64,000 nucleotides of DNA from CAYQSU01 sp964420325 (GCA_964420325.1 CAYQSU010000010.1:1-64000), one strand, 5' to 3'; counted from the first letter of the stretch, positions 17,046-28,810 are shown. The notes: generated by a model from the letters alone, not told the origin. Translations and numbers: made by a program.

Positions 17046-18509
17046 CTTGCTGAACGGAAGCGAGATCGAGGTGAGAGGAGGGAGCGACACCGCGACGACG
17101 GCGATCAGGGGCCTCACCTGCGATTCGCGGCGGGTAGAGCCCGGCTTCCTGTTCGCGGCACTCCCCGGCACACGGACCGACGGCCGCGCCTTCATCGAGG
17201 ACGCGCTGGTCCGCGGCGCCGCGGCCGTTCTGGCGCCGCCGGGCACCGAGATTGGCCTGGACAGGGCGGCGTCCGGGCGCGCTCCGGTCGCCGTCATCGT
17301 CGATGCCAATCCGCGCCGCCGCTTCGCCCTGATGGCGGCGCGGTTCTTCGGGCGCCAGCCGAAGGTGGTGGCGGCCGTCACCGGCACCAACGGCAAGAGC
17401 TCGGTGGCGGCGTTTCTGCGCCAGATCTGGATGCACCTCGGCCGGCCGGCGGCGACCCTCGGCACGCTCGGCGTCCAGGCGCCGGGGATCGATGCGCCCG
17501 GCAGCCTGACCACGCCCGATCCGGTCGAGCTGCATCGGACGCTGGCTCGGCTCGCGGCCGACGGCGTCGACCATCTGGCGATGGAGGCGTCCAGCCACGG
17601 CCTCGACCAGTTCCGTCTCGACGGTGTGCGCATCGCCGCCGCGGCGTTCACCAACCTCGGCCGCGACCACCTCGACTACCACGGCTCCTCCGCCGCCTAT
17701 CTGGCGGCGAAGCGGCGTCTGTTCTCGGACCTCGTCGCCGACGGCGGCGCCGCGGTGCTCAACGCCGACGCGCCCGAGCGGGGAATGCTGGCCGCGGCGG
17801 CGAAGCGCGGCCTGCGCATCCTGACCTACGGGGAGCGCGGGGCCGAGGTGCGCCTGGTCGGCGCCGAGGCCCTGGACGACGGCCAGCGGCTTGTCCTCGA
17901 GGTCCTCGGCAGGGAACGCAGCGTTGCCCTGCCGCTCGTGGGTCGCTTCCAGGCCATGAACGCGCTCTGTGCGCTGGCACTGGCCGTCGCCACCGACTGC
18001 GAGACCGACGCCGCGATCGCCGCTCTGGAGCGCCTCAAGGGTGTCCCCGGCCGGGTCCAGAGGATCGCTCGCCGCGACGACGGGGTGGCGGTCTACGTCG
18101 ACTACGCCCATACGCCGGACGCGCTCGCCGCCGTGCTCGACGCGCTCCGGCCACACACCGTGGGGCGCCTGTGGGTGGTGTTCGGCTGCGGCGGCGACCG
18201 GGATGCCGGCAAGCGGCCGGAGATGGGCCGCATCGCCGCGGAGCGTGCCGACCGGGTCGTCGTCACCGACGACAATCCGCGCAGCGAGGATCCCGCGCTC
18301 ATCCGCCAACAGGTCCGTCAGGCCTGCCCGGCGGCCGTCGAGATCGCCGGGCGCGGCGAGGCGATCGCCTTCGCCGTGGCCGGCCTCGAGCCCGGCGATG
18401 TTCTCGTCGTCGCCGGCAAGGGCCACGAGACCGGGCAGATCGTCGGCGACCGGGTGCTGCCGTTCGACGATGCGGCGGCGGTGCGGGCAGCCCTCGGGGC
18501 GGTGCGCCG

Positions 18510-18513
<4 letters not shown>
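17032..18513 (+). CDS. murE: UDP-MurNAc-L-Ala-D-Glu:meso-DAP ligase MurE
   Basis: This 493-residue ATP-dependent ligase adds meso-diaminopimelate to the UDP-MurNAc dipeptide. The P-loop is GTNGKSS (118-124). DDNPRSEDP contains the DNPR signature for meso-DAP specificity. The start is TTG at 17032, giving MRLTDLL as in relatives, with GAGGTGCGAGGG upstream. The only other in-frame start is far inside ftsI. It overlaps ftsI by 14 bases and murF as ATGA. Use of TTG may lower its translation relative to its neighbours. Confidence 0.95.
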
Positions 18514-19961
<1,448 letters not shown>

Positions 19962-19963
19962 CG

Positions 19964-21052
19964 ATGCTCCATCTCCTGCTCTTCCCGCTGGCCGACGAGT
20001 TCATTTTTTTCAACGTTTTCCGGTACCTCACCTTTCGCACCGGCGGCGCGGTGATGACGGCGCTGATCCTGAGCTTCCTGGTCGGGCCGTGGATGATCCG
20101 CTTCCTGAAGGCGCGGCAGAACGGCGGACAGCCGATCCGCGACGACGGGCCGGAAACCCACCTCATCACCAAGCGCGGGACGCCGACGATGGGGGGCTTT
20201 CTGATCCTGCTCGCGCTCAGCGTCTCCACGCTGTTGTGGGCGGACTTGAGCAACGGCTTCGTCTGGGTCGCCCTCGGCGTCACCATCGGCTACGGCACCA
20301 TCGGTTTTCTCGACGACTACCGCAAGGTCGCGCTTCGCAACAGCCGCGGCATCCCCGGCCGCCTCAAGCTCGTCCTCCAGATCGCCATTGCCGCCGTCGC
20401 CGCGATGTGGGTGACGGTTTTGACGCCACCCGAGCTCCGCCAGATGCTGGCGGTGCCGTTCTTCAAGGACGTCCTGCTCTACCTCGGCTGGGCCTACGTT
20501 CTGAGCACGATCTTGGTCGTGGTCGGCGCCTCCAACGCCGTCAACCTCACCGACGGGCTCGACGGCCTCGCCATCGTGCCGGCGATGATCGCCGCCGGGG
20601 TGTTCGCGCTGATCGCTTACCTCGTCGGCAACGCCGTGTTCGCCAACTATCTCCAGGTCCATTTCGTGCGCGGGACGGGCGAGCTGGCGGTGTTCTGCGG
20701 CGCCCTCGTCGGCGCCGGCCTCGGCTTCCTGTGGTACAACGCGCCGCCGGCCCGCGTGTTCATGGGCGACACCGGATCGTTGTCCCTGGGCGCCGCGCTG
20801 GGCACGGTCGCCGTCATCACCAAGCACGAGTTCGTGCTCGCCGTCGTCGGCGGTCTGTTCGTGCTCGAGACCGTCTCGGTCATCGTCCAGGTCGCCTCGT
20901 TCAAGCTCACCGGCAAGCGGGTGTTCCGCATGGCGCCGCTTCACCATCACTTCGAGAAGAAGGGATGGGCGGAGCCGACCATCGTCATCCGGTTCTGGAT
21001 CATCGCCTCGATCCTGGCGCTGGCCGGCCTCGCCACGCTCAAGCTGAGGTGA
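19964..21052 (+). CDS. mraY: phospho-MurNAc-pentapeptide transferase MraY
   Basis: This 362-residue polytopic membrane enzyme makes lipid I from UDP-MurNAc-pentapeptide and undecaprenyl phosphate. TKRGTPTMGG, FLDDYRK, NLTDGLDGLA, FMGDTGSL and MAPLHHHFEKKGW are the conserved cytoplasmic-loop motifs, including the Mg-binding aspartates and the HHH segment. About ten hydrophobic helices are visible. Length is standard. It lies between murF and murD with no room for a separate promoter. Confidence 0.97.
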   Translation: MLHLLLFPLADEFIFFNVFRYLTFRTGGAVMTALILSFLVGPWMIRFLKARQNGGQPIRDDGPETHLITKRGTPTMGGFLILLALSVSTLLWADLSNGFVWVALGVTIGYGTIGFLDDYRKVALRNSRGIPGRLKLVLQIAIAAVAAMWVTVLTPPELRQMLAVPFFKDVLLYLGWAYVLSTILVVVGASNAVNLTDGLDGLAIVPAMIAAGVFALIAYLVGNAVFANYLQVHFVRGTGELAVFCGALVGAGLGFLWYNAPPARVFMGDTGSLSLGAALGTVAVITKHEFVLAVVGGLFVLETVSVIVQVASFKLTGKRVFRMAPLHHHFEKKGWAEPTIVIRFWIIASILALAGLATLKLR

Positions 21053-21060
21053 GGCGGGCG

Positions 21061-22440
21061 ATGATCGACCTCGGCTTTCTCACCGACCGCCCCGTCGCCG
21101 TTCTCGGACTCGGCCAGAGCGGCCTTGCCACGGTGCGGGCGCTGACACGGAGCGGAATTCCGGTTCTCGCCTGGGACGACGACGAAGCCGCGCGCGGGGC
21201 CGCCCGGGACCTGGGCGTCGAGCCGGCCCGGCCGACGCCCCGGGATCTACGCGAGGCGGCGTTGCTGGTGCTGAGCCCGGGCATCCCCCACACCCATCCC
21301 CAGCCGCACCCGCTGGTCGAAGCGGCCCGCGCCGCCGGCCTCGCGATCGTCGGCGATGTCGAGCTCCTGGCGCGGGCCCGGGCGGACGCGACGTTCATCG
21401 GGGTGACCGGCACCAACGGCAAGTCGACGACGACGGCCCTCATCGGCCACATCCTCAAGGCGGCCGGGCGCACCTGCGAGGTCGGCGCCAACATCGGCGT
21501 GCCGGCGCTGGATCTGGCGCCGCTCGGCCGGGGCGGGATCTACGTCCTCGAGATGTCGTCGTACCAGCTCGAGCTGACGCCGTCGCTCGTCTTCGACGTC
21601 GCCGTGCTGCTCAACGTCAGTCCCGACCATCTGGGACGGCACGGCGGCATGGAGGGCTACGTCGCCGCCAAGCGCCGGATCTTTGCCGGCCAGCGGGCGG
21701 GTGCCACCGCCGTCATCGGCGTCGACGATCCCTGCTGCCGGTCGATCTTCGACGAGCTGCGGTTGCGGTCGGAGGCCGCCGTCGTCCCGATCTCCGGCCG
21801 CGGCGCGCTCGCGACCGGCGTCCATGTCCGGGACGGGACGCTGTTCGACGCCCGCGCGGCAGGAGGTCCGCGGGCGGTGGTCGAGCTTCGCGAGGCGCGG
21901 GCCCTGCCCGGCGAGCACAACGCGCAGAACGCCGCGGCCGCCTACGCCGCGGTCAGCGCCGTCGGCATCGAGCCCGAGCGGGCCGCCCTCGCCATCGGGA
22001 GCTTCCCCGGCCTCGCCCACCGCCAGGAGCTGGTCTCGGTCATCGACGGCGTCGCCTACGTCAACGACAGCAAGGCGACCAATGCGGACGCCGCGGCGCG
22101 GGCGCTGGCCTGCTACGACGCCATCTACTGGATCGCCGGAGGCCGCGCCAAGGAAGGCGGGCTCGCCGCCGTCACACCCCATCTCGACCGCGTCCGCCAC
22201 GCCTTTCTGATCGGCGAGGCTGCAGACGCCTTCGCCGCCGAGCTCGAGGGCCGGGTCGCGGTGACGCGGGCCGGCACGCTCGCCGAGGCCGTCCGCCAGG
22301 CGAAGGCGCGGGCGACGGCGAACGGCACGCCGCACCCGGTCGTCCTGTTGTCGCCGGCCTGCGCGTCGTTCGACCAGTTCAGGAACTTCGAGGCGCGCGG
22401 CGACGCCTTTCGCGAGCTGGTGCGGGGCCTCGGGCGATGA
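21061..22440 (+). CDS. murD: UDP-MurNAc-L-Ala:D-Glu ligase MurD
   Basis: This 459-residue ligase adds D-glutamate. The start VAVLGLGQSGLATVRAL is the Rossmann-like UDP-binding domain. GVTGTNGKSTTTALIGHIL is the ATP loop and EMSSYQLELTPSL follows. The C-terminal YVNDSKATNADAA and VVLLSPACASFDQF are typical. The ATG at 21061 is the first codon with family similarity; the frame stays open upstream through murF and mraY but is non-coding there. It overlaps ftsW as ATGA. Confidence 0.96.
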   Translation: MIDLGFLTDRPVAVLGLGQSGLATVRALTRSGIPVLAWDDDEAARGAARDLGVEPARPTPRDLREAALLVLSPGIPHTHPQPHPLVEAARAAGLAIVGDVELLARARADATFIGVTGTNGKSTTTALIGHILKAAGRTCEVGANIGVPALDLAPLGRGGIYVLEMSSYQLELTPSLVFDVAVLLNVSPDHLGRHGGMEGYVAAKRRIFAGQRAGATAVIGVDDPCCRSIFDELRLRSEAAVVPISGRGALATGVHVRDGTLFDARAAGGPRAVVELREARALPGEHNAQNAAAAYAAVSAVGIEPERAALAIGSFPGLAHRQELVSVIDGVAYVNDSKATNADAAARALACYDAIYWIAGGRAKEGGLAAVTPHLDRVRHAFLIGEAADAFAAELEGRVAVTRAGTLAEAVRQAKARATANGTPHPVVLLSPACASFDQFRNFEARGDAFRELVRGLGR

Positions 22441-23561
22441 CGACGTTCACCCGCACCGATACCAGCCTGCTCGGCCGCTGGTGGTGGACGGTGGACCGCT
22501 GGACGCTCGGTGCGATCGTGCTCATCGCCGCCATCGGCCTGGTGCTGGTGATGGCCGCCTCGCCGGCGGTCGCCGAGCGCATCGGCCTCGACGCGTTCCA
22601 TTTCGCCCGGCGCCAGGTCGCATACCTGCCGCTCGCCCTGCTCGCTCTCCTGATCGCATCGCTGTTGTCGCCGAAGGGCGTCCGGCGCACGGCCGTCATC
22701 CTGTTTGCGTCGGCCTTCGTCCTCACCCTGGCGACCCTGTTGATCGGCGCCGAGATCAAGGGCGCGACACGGTGGATCCGCATCGGCGCGGTCTCGCTGC
22801 AGCCGTCCGAGTTCTTGAGACCGGCGTTCGCCGTCCTCTCGGCTTTCCTGATCGCGAGCGGCCGACTGGATCCGCGCTTCCCCGGATACGCCCTGGCGAC
22901 CGGCCTGATGGCCCTGGTCTGCGGCGTGCTCCTGCTGCAGCCAGACGTCGGCATGACCCTGATGGTGGTCGGCACCTGGAGCGTGCAGATGTTTCTGGTC
23001 GGGCTCCCGCTGGTTCTCGTTGGCGTCATCGGATTGCTGCTCCTGGGCTGCGGGGTCGGCGCCTACCTCGCCTTCGATCACGTGCAGACCCGCGTCAATC
23101 ACTTCGTCGACCCCAGCAGCGGCGACGGCTTTCAGGTGGCGCGCGCCCTCGAGGCCTTCCGCGCGGGCGGCCTGTTCGGCCGCGGTCCCGGCGAAGGCCG
23201 GGTCAAGGAGATCCTGCCCGACGCCCATTCCGACTTCATCCTCGCCGTCGCCGGCGAGGAGTTCGGCCTTCTCGTCTGCCTGATCATCGTCGGCCTGTTC
23301 GCCTTTGTCGTGCTCCGCGGCTTCAGCCGCGTGCTCAAGGACGACGATCTGTTCGTGGTCCTGGCCGCGGGAGGGCTGCTCGCCCAGTTCGGGATGCAGG
23401 CGCTGGCCAACATGGCGTCGGCCACTCATCTCGTCCCGCCGAAGGGGATCACGCTGCCGTTCATCTCTTACGGCGGCTCGTCGACGCTGGCGCTTGCCTG
23501 GAGCATGGGCATGGTTCTGGCGTTGACGCGGGAGCGGCCGGGGGGAGGGGCGCGGGCGTGA
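22437..23561 (+). CDS. ftsW: septal peptidoglycan glycosyltransferase FtsW
   Basis: This 374-residue SEDS-family polymerase elongates glycan strands at the septum together with FtsI. It has about ten membrane helices. Conserved segments include KGATRWIRIG, LQPSEFLRPAF, LLQPDVGMTLM, HSDFILAVAGEEFG, THLVPPKGITLPFISYGGSS and the final hydrophobic helix. It overlaps murD as ATGA and murG as GTGA. Confidence 0.96.
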   Translation: MTTFTRTDTSLLGRWWWTVDRWTLGAIVLIAAIGLVLVMAASPAVAERIGLDAFHFARRQVAYLPLALLALLIASLLSPKGVRRTAVILFASAFVLTLATLLIGAEIKGATRWIRIGAVSLQPSEFLRPAFAVLSAFLIASGRLDPRFPGYALATGLMALVCGVLLLQPDVGMTLMVVGTWSVQMFLVGLPLVLVGVIGLLLLGCGVGAYLAFDHVQTRVNHFVDPSSGDGFQVARALEAFRAGGLFGRGPGEGRVKEILPDAHSDFILAVAGEEFGLLVCLIIVGLFAFVVLRGFSRVLKDDDLFVVLAAGGLLAQFGMQALANMASATHLVPPKGITLPFISYGGSSTLALAWSMGMVLALTRERPGGGARA

Positions 23562-24679
23562 GCGCGAAGAGCCAGCCTCTGGTGGTCCTGACCGCGGGCG
23601 GAACCGGCGGCCACATGTTCCCGGCGGAGGCACTCGCCGCCGAGCTCGGAGGCCGCGGCCTGCGTCTCGCGCTGGTCACCGATCGCCGCGGCGGCCGCTT
23701 CGGCGGCACCGCCGGCGCCATCGAGGAATACCGCGTCCGCTCTGCCGGGATCGCCGGCAAGGGGGTCCTGCAGCGCCTCAAGGGGGTCTTCGAGCTCGGC
23801 GTCGGGGTGATCGAGGCGCGCACCCTCGTGCGCCGGCTTTCGCCCCGCGTCGTCGTCGGCTTCGGCGGCTACGCCTCGGTGCCGACGATGCTCGCCGCCG
23901 GCGGCAGAGTCGGACGTTCCGTCATCCACGAGCAGAACGCCGTGCTCGGCCGCGCCAATCGGCTTCTCGCCACGCGCGTCGACCGCATCGCCACGGCGTT
24001 CGTGCGCCTCCGCGGCGTTCCCGAGGCGGCGGCCGCGAAGGTGGTCTGCGTCGGCATGCCGGTCCGGCCCGCCATCGCCGCCGCGCGCACCGAGCCCTAT
24101 CCGCCGCTGTCGGCGGACGGCCCGGTCAACGTCCTCGTCCTCGGCGGCAGCCAGGGGGCCCGGGTGTTCGGCAGGGTGGTGCCGGCGGCGATCACCGGCC
24201 TGGCCGAAGCCTGGCGGCGGCGGATCCGCATCGCCCAGCAGTGCCGGCCCGAGGACCTCGCTGCGGTCCGCGACGCCTATGCCGCGGCCGGCGTCGAGGC
24301 CGAGCTCACGACCTTCTTCGACGACGTGCCGCGACGGCTGGCCGCGGCCCACCTCCTCATCACCCGCGCCGGCGCATCGACGGTGGCGGAGGCGACGACC
24401 GTAGGCCGCCCGGCGATCCTCGTGCCCTACCCCTACGCAGCCGACGATCACCAGACGGCGAACGCCCTCGCCATCGAGGAAGCGGGCGCCGGCTGGATCC
24501 TTGCCGAGCCGGCGTTCACCCCCGACGCCCTCGCCGACCGCCTGACCGCGCTTCTCGGCTCGCCGGCGGTGCTCGCGGCGGCGGCCGAGTGCGCCTACCA
24601 GGCGGGTCAACCGGACGCCGCCCAACGCCTCGCCGACGTCGTCTGCGGGCTGATCGACGACAAGGAGCAGGCCGCGTGA
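23558..24679 (+). CDS. murG: lipid II synthase MurG
   Basis: This 373-residue GT-B glycosyltransferase adds GlcNAc to lipid I on the inner face of the membrane. VVLTAGGTGGHMFPAEALA is the N-terminal glycine-rich loop. GFGGYASVP, IHEQNAVLGRANR, VLGGSQGARVF and the UDP-GlcNAc-binding ITRAGASTVAE are diagnostic. The start is GTG at 23558, overlapping the ftsW stop. The end overlaps murC as GTGA. Confidence 0.96.
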   Translation: MSAKSQPLVVLTAGGTGGHMFPAEALAAELGGRGLRLALVTDRRGGRFGGTAGAIEEYRVRSAGIAGKGVLQRLKGVFELGVGVIEARTLVRRLSPRVVVGFGGYASVPTMLAAGGRVGRSVIHEQNAVLGRANRLLATRVDRIATAFVRLRGVPEAAAAKVVCVGMPVRPAIAAARTEPYPPLSADGPVNVLVLGGSQGARVFGRVVPAAITGLAEAWRRRIRIAQQCRPEDLAAVRDAYAAAGVEAELTTFFDDVPRRLAAAHLLITRAGASTVAEATTVGRPAILVPYPYAADDHQTANALAIEEAGAGWILAEPAFTPDALADRLTALLGSPAVLAAAAECAYQAGQPDAAQRLADVVCGLIDDKEQAA

Positions 24680-26106
24680 AGACCCATCCCCTGGACGTCG
24701 GCGTCATCCACTTCGTCGGCATCGGCGGCATCGGCATGAGCGGAATCGCCGAGCTCATGCACAATCTCGGCTATGCCGTCCAGGGCAGCGACCTCGGCGA
24801 CGGCGCCAACACCCGCCGGCTCCGCGCCCTCGGCATCCCGGTTGCCATCGGCCACGACGAGGCGAACCTCGGCGACGCCAAGGTCGTCGTCGTCTCGTCG
24901 GCGGTGAAGCAGGACAATCCCGAGGTCGTCGGCGCGCGCAAGCGCCTGCTGCCGGTCGTCCGCAGGGCGGAGATGCTGGGCGAGCTGATGCGCCTCAAGT
25001 GGTCAATCGCCGTCGCCGGCACCCACGGCAAGACGACGACGACGTCGCTGATTGCCCAGGTCCTCGATGCCGCGGGCATGGACCCGACGGTGGTCAACGG
25101 CGGTATCGTCAACGCCTGGGGCTCCAACGCCCGTCTCGGCGGCGGCGACTGGGTGGTCGCCGAGGCCGACGAGTCCGACGGCACCTTCCTCAAACTGCCG
25201 GCGACGGTGGCGGTGGTCACCAACATCGACCCCGAGCACCTCGACCACTACGGCAGCTTCGAGCCGCTGCGGGACGCCTTCGTCGCCTTCGTCACCAACG
25301 TGCCGTTCTACGGCTTCGCCGCCTTGTGCATCGATCATCCCGAGGTGCAGGCGATCATCCCGCGCGTGTCCGACCGCCGCCTCGTCACCTACGGCTTCAG
25401 CCCGCAGGCCGACGTCCGCGGCGTCGATCTCGCGGCCAACGCCGACGGCATGCGGTTCGGCGCCGTGCGCACCGACCGCCGCACCGGAGCGCGGCACGAG
25501 ATCGGGAACCTGCACCTGCCGATGTTCGGCCGCCACAACGTCCAGAACGCGCTGGCGGTGGTCGCCGTCGCCGGCGAGATGGGGATCGACGACGACGTCC
25601 TGAGGCGCGGCCTCGCCGCCTTCGAAGGCGTGAACCGGCGGTTCACCAGGACCGGCGTGGTCGACGGCATCACCGTCATCGACGACTATGGCCACCACCC
25701 GGTGGAGATCGCGGCGGTGCTGGCCGCCGCCCGCTCGGTCACCCAGGGCCGGGTCATCGCCGTCGTCCAGCCCCACCGCTACACCCGCCTCTGCCATCTG
25801 TTCGAGGAGTTCTGCTCCTGCTTCAACGACGCCGACGCGGTGATCGTCACCGACGTCTACGCCGCCGGCGAGGCGTCGATCGAGGGCGTCGACCGCGACG
25901 CCCTGGTCGCCGGCATCCGCGCCCGCGGCCACCGCCTGGTGGCGGCGCTGCCGAGCGAGGACCGGCTCGCCGAGACGGTGAACCCGCTGTGCGACCCCGG
26001 CGACTTCATCGTCTGCCTCGGCGCCGGCACCATCACCCGCTGGGCCAATGCGTTGCCGGAGGAGCTGGCGCGCCTGCGGCATCGCCACGCGGGGACGGGC
26101 CGATGA
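24676..26106 (+). CDS. murC: UDP-MurNAc:L-alanine ligase MurC
   Basis: This 476-residue ligase starts the peptide stem by adding L-alanine. HFVGIGGIGMSGIAE is the N-terminal dinucleotide-like fold, AVAGTHGKTTTTSLIAQ is the ATP loop, and EADESDGTFLKL and HHPVEIAAVLAAAR are conserved. The start is GTG at 24676. Overlaps with murG (GTGA) and murB (ATGA) keep the order tightly coupled. Confidence 0.96.
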   Translation: MKTHPLDVGVIHFVGIGGIGMSGIAELMHNLGYAVQGSDLGDGANTRRLRALGIPVAIGHDEANLGDAKVVVVSSAVKQDNPEVVGARKRLLPVVRRAEMLGELMRLKWSIAVAGTHGKTTTTSLIAQVLDAAGMDPTVVNGGIVNAWGSNARLGGGDWVVAEADESDGTFLKLPATVAVVTNIDPEHLDHYGSFEPLRDAFVAFVTNVPFYGFAALCIDHPEVQAIIPRVSDRRLVTYGFSPQADVRGVDLAANADGMRFGAVRTDRRTGARHEIGNLHLPMFGRHNVQNALAVVAVAGEMGIDDDVLRRGLAAFEGVNRRFTRTGVVDGITVIDDYGHHPVEIAAVLAAARSVTQGRVIAVVQPHRYTRLCHLFEEFCSCFNDADAVIVTDVYAAGEASIEGVDRDALVAGIRARGHRLVAALPSEDRLAETVNPLCDPGDFIVCLGAGTITRWANALPEELARLRHRHAGTGR

Positions 26107-27038
26107 CGGCGGCGAGCCTCGCCTGCGATCGCCTGATCGAGCGCCTGCCCAGGGTGCGCGGCCGCTACACCGAGAACGCGTCCTTGGCGGCGATCACCTG
26201 GTTCCGGGTCGGCGGGCCGGCCGAGGTGATGTTCCGGCCGGCTGACGCCGACGATCTCGCGGTGTTCCTGGCGGCGCGGCCGGGCGACGTTCCGGTCACC
26301 GTGCTCGGGGTCGGATCCAACGTGCTTGTCCGCGACGGAGGCATCCCCGGCGTCGTCGTCCGCCTGGGGCGGGCGTTCGCGGGCATCGCCTTCGAGGACG
26401 ACGAGATCGAGGCCGGCGCCGCCGCCCTCGACGGCACCGTCGCCCGCGTCGCCTGCGAGGCCGGCATCGGCGGGCTCGAGTTCCTTTCCGGCGTGCCGGG
26501 CACGATCGGCGGCGCGCTCAGGATGAACGCCGGCGCTTTCGGCGCCGAGATGAAGGACGTGGTGGTCGAGGCCGCGGCGCTGGACGGCGAGGGCGGACGC
26601 CACGTGCTCTCCCCGGGCGAACTCGGGTTCGCCTACCGACATTCGAGCGTCCCGGACGACTGGATCTTTGTCGGCGCCCGGCTGCGGGGACGCCCGGACG
26701 CGCCCGAGGCCATCCTCCTGCGCATCGACGCCATCCGGGCGAGCCGCGACGAGGCCCAGCCGACCCGCGCCCGCACCGGCGGCAGCACGTTCACCAACCC
26801 GCCGGGCCGGCGGGCGTGGGAGCTGATCGACGCCGCCGGATGCCGCGGGCTGCGGCTGGGTGGCGCCGAGGTGTCGGAGAAGCACTGCAATTTCCTGATC
26901 AACACCGGCACCGCCAGCGCGGCGGACCTGGAGGCGCTGGGGGAGGAGGTGCGGCGGCGGGTGCTGGAGAAGACCGGCGAGCGGCTTCAGTGGGAGATCC
27001 GCCGGCTCGGCGTGGCGGCGACGGGAGCGAACCGGTGA
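26103..27038 (+). CDS. murB: UDP-N-acetylenolpyruvoylglucosamine reductase MurB
   Basis: This 311-residue flavoenzyme uses FAD and NADPH to make UDP-MurNAc. NASLAAITWFRVGGPAEVMF, VGSNVLVRDGG, EFLSGVPGTIGGALRMNAGA and the C-terminal TGGSTFTNPPGRRAWELID are characteristic. The catalytic serine lies in GGSTFTNP and a glutamate in SEKHCNFLINTG. It overlaps murC as ATGA and ddl as GTGA. Confidence 0.95.
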   Translation: MTAASLACDRLIERLPRVRGRYTENASLAAITWFRVGGPAEVMFRPADADDLAVFLAARPGDVPVTVLGVGSNVLVRDGGIPGVVVRLGRAFAGIAFEDDEIEAGAAALDGTVARVACEAGIGGLEFLSGVPGTIGGALRMNAGAFGAEMKDVVVEAAALDGEGGRHVLSPGELGFAYRHSSVPDDWIFVGARLRGRPDAPEAILLRIDAIRASRDEAQPTRARTGGSTFTNPPGRRAWELIDAAGCRGLRLGGAEVSEKHCNFLINTGTASAADLEALGEEVRRRVLEKTGERLQWEIRRLGVAATGANR

Positions 27039-27940
27039 CGCGGCGGGTGGCGGTGCTGATGGGCGGCTGGTCGTCCGAACGCGAGGTCTCGCTGGTCAGC
27101 GGCGCGGCCTGTGCCCGCGCGCTCACGGCGGCCGGCTGCGCGGTCACCACCATCGACGTCGGCCGGGACATGGCGAGCCTGCTGCAGCGTCTGTCGCCGC
27201 CGCCCGAGGCGGTGTTCAACGCCCTCCACGGCCGCTACGGCGAGGACGGCTGCATCCAGGGGCTGCTGAACATCCTCGGCATTCCCTACACCCATTCCGG
27301 CATGCTGGCCTCGGCGCTGGCAATGGACAAGCCGATGGCCAAGCGCCTGTTCGCCGCCGCCGGCATCCCGGTCGCCGAGCACGAGATCGTGCAGCGCTCG
27401 GCACTGACGGCGGGGCGCGGCATGGCGCCGCCGTTCGTCGTCAAGCCGATCAACGAGGGCTCGAGCGTCGGCGTGCGGATCGTCGGCGAGGGCGACAACC
27501 TCGGCCCGCTGCTCGACGCCGACTGGCCTTACGGCGATCAGGTGATGATCGAGCGCTTCATTCCCGGCCGCGAGCTGACGGTGGCGGTGATGGGCGACCG
27601 GGCGCTGGCGGTGACCGAGATCACAACGGCGCGCGACTTCTACGACTACGACGCCAAGTACGAGCCCGGCGGCTCCCGGCACGTGATCCCGGCGGCGATC
27701 GACGCCAAGGTCTACGATGAGGCGCTGCGCCTCGCCCGCCTCGCCCACGACACCCTCGGCTGCCGCGGCGTGTCGCGCGCCGACTTCCGTTACGACGGTC
27801 AACGTCTCTACCTGCTCGAGGTCAACACCCAGCCCGGCATGACGCCGACCTCGCTCGTTCCCGAGCAGGCGGCCTATGCCGGCATGACCTTCGAACACCT
27901 GGTGCTGTGGATGGTGGAGAACGCGGCGTGCGACTGCTAA
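27035..27940 (+). CDS. ddl: D-alanine:D-alanine ligase
   Basis: This 301-residue ATP-grasp enzyme makes the D-Ala-D-Ala dipeptide used by MurF. It has VLMGGWSSEREVSLVSG at the start, FNALHGRYGEDG, AMDKPMAKRLF, VVKPINEGSSVGV, and LLEVNTQPGMTPTSLVPEQA at the end. The start is GTG at 27035, overlapping the murB stop. The ftsQ start lies inside its 3' end. Confidence 0.95.
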   Translation: MTRRVAVLMGGWSSEREVSLVSGAACARALTAAGCAVTTIDVGRDMASLLQRLSPPPEAVFNALHGRYGEDGCIQGLLNILGIPYTHSGMLASALAMDKPMAKRLFAAAGIPVAEHEIVQRSALTAGRGMAPPFVVKPINEGSSVGVRIVGEGDNLGPLLDADWPYGDQVMIERFIPGRELTVAVMGDRALAVTEITTARDFYDYDAKYEPGGSRHVIPAAIDAKVYDEALRLARLAHDTLGCRGVSRADFRYDGQRLYLLEVNTQPGMTPTSLVPEQAAYAGMTFEHLVLWMVENAACDC

Positions 27941-28785
27941 GGAAGAAGGCCGAGCCGACGGCGGCAAGGCGCGGCCAGCGCCGCCCGCGGGTGGTGCCAT
28001 GGTGGCGGACGCGGGCGGCGATGGCCGGCGCCGTGGCGATCCTGATGGCCAGCGCCGGCTCGACGGGCTGGCTCTTGTGGCGGTCGGGAGTGATCGACCG
28101 TCTCGCCGGACGCGCGGAAGCGGTGATCTGGGCCGCCAGCGTCGACCTCGGACTCGGCATCAACGAGGTCTACGTGATCGGCCGCCACGAGACCCCCCGC
28201 GCTGAGCTCTTGCAGGTTCTCGGCGTCCGCCGCGGCGCCCCGATCCTCGCCTTCGACATCCGGGCCGCCCGCGAGCGGGTGCTGGCGCTGCCGTGGGTGC
28301 GGAGCGTCGCCGTCGAGCGCCGCCTGCCCGATACCGTGGTTGTCCGCATCACCGAGAGGCGGCCGTTGGCGCTGTGGCAGCACCAGGGCAGCTTCGCGCT
28401 CATCGACGAGCGGGGGGAGCCCTTTCTCCGCCAGGGCCTGGAGCGCTTCTCCGATCTGCTGATCGTCGTCGGAGAGGATGCCGCCGCCCATGCCCCCGGC
28501 CTTGTCGACATCCTGAGGCTGCATCCAATCCTCAACAACCGGGTCAAGACGGCGGTGCGCGTCGGCGGCAGGCGCTGGAACATTGAGCTCGCCGGCGGCA
28601 TCGATGTCCGGCTGCCCGAGGAGAACCCGGGCGCGGCATGGCAAAGGCTCGCCGAGTACCAGCGACGCCACGGCGTCCTCGAGCGCGATGTGCGCGTTCT
28701 CGATCTGCGCTTCCCCGATCAGGTGATCGTCCGGCGGGCAGGCCGGCCGGAGGAGCCGGCGCCGGCGGCCGGCCGCGATACGTAG
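27928..28785 (+). CDS. ftsQ: cell division protein FtsQ
   Basis: This 285-residue bitopic protein has a basic cytoplasmic tail, one membrane helix at about residues 32-51 (AMAGAVAILMASAGSTGWLL) and a periplasmic POTRA domain (VYVIGRHETPRAELLQVLGV). A beta domain containing RLPDTVVVRITERRPLALW follows. FtsQ scaffolds FtsB and FtsL at the divisome. I chose GTG at 27928, which follows GGTGGAGAA; a GTG at 27907 would add seven residues. The gene overlaps ddl by 13 bases. Confidence 0.9.
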   Translation: MRLLRKKAEPTAARRGQRRPRVVPWWRTRAAMAGAVAILMASAGSTGWLLWRSGVIDRLAGRAEAVIWAASVDLGLGINEVYVIGRHETPRAELLQVLGVRRGAPILAFDIRAARERVLALPWVRSVAVERRLPDTVVVRITERRPLALWQHQGSFALIDERGEPFLRQGLERFSDLLIVVGEDAAAHAPGLVDILRLHPILNNRVKTAVRVGGRRWNIELAGGIDVRLPEENPGAAWQRLAEYQRRHGVLERDVRVLDLRFPDQVIVRRAGRPEEPAPAAGRDT

Positions 28786-28810
28786 GCGCGAGGGAGCACG
28801 CGACAGCACG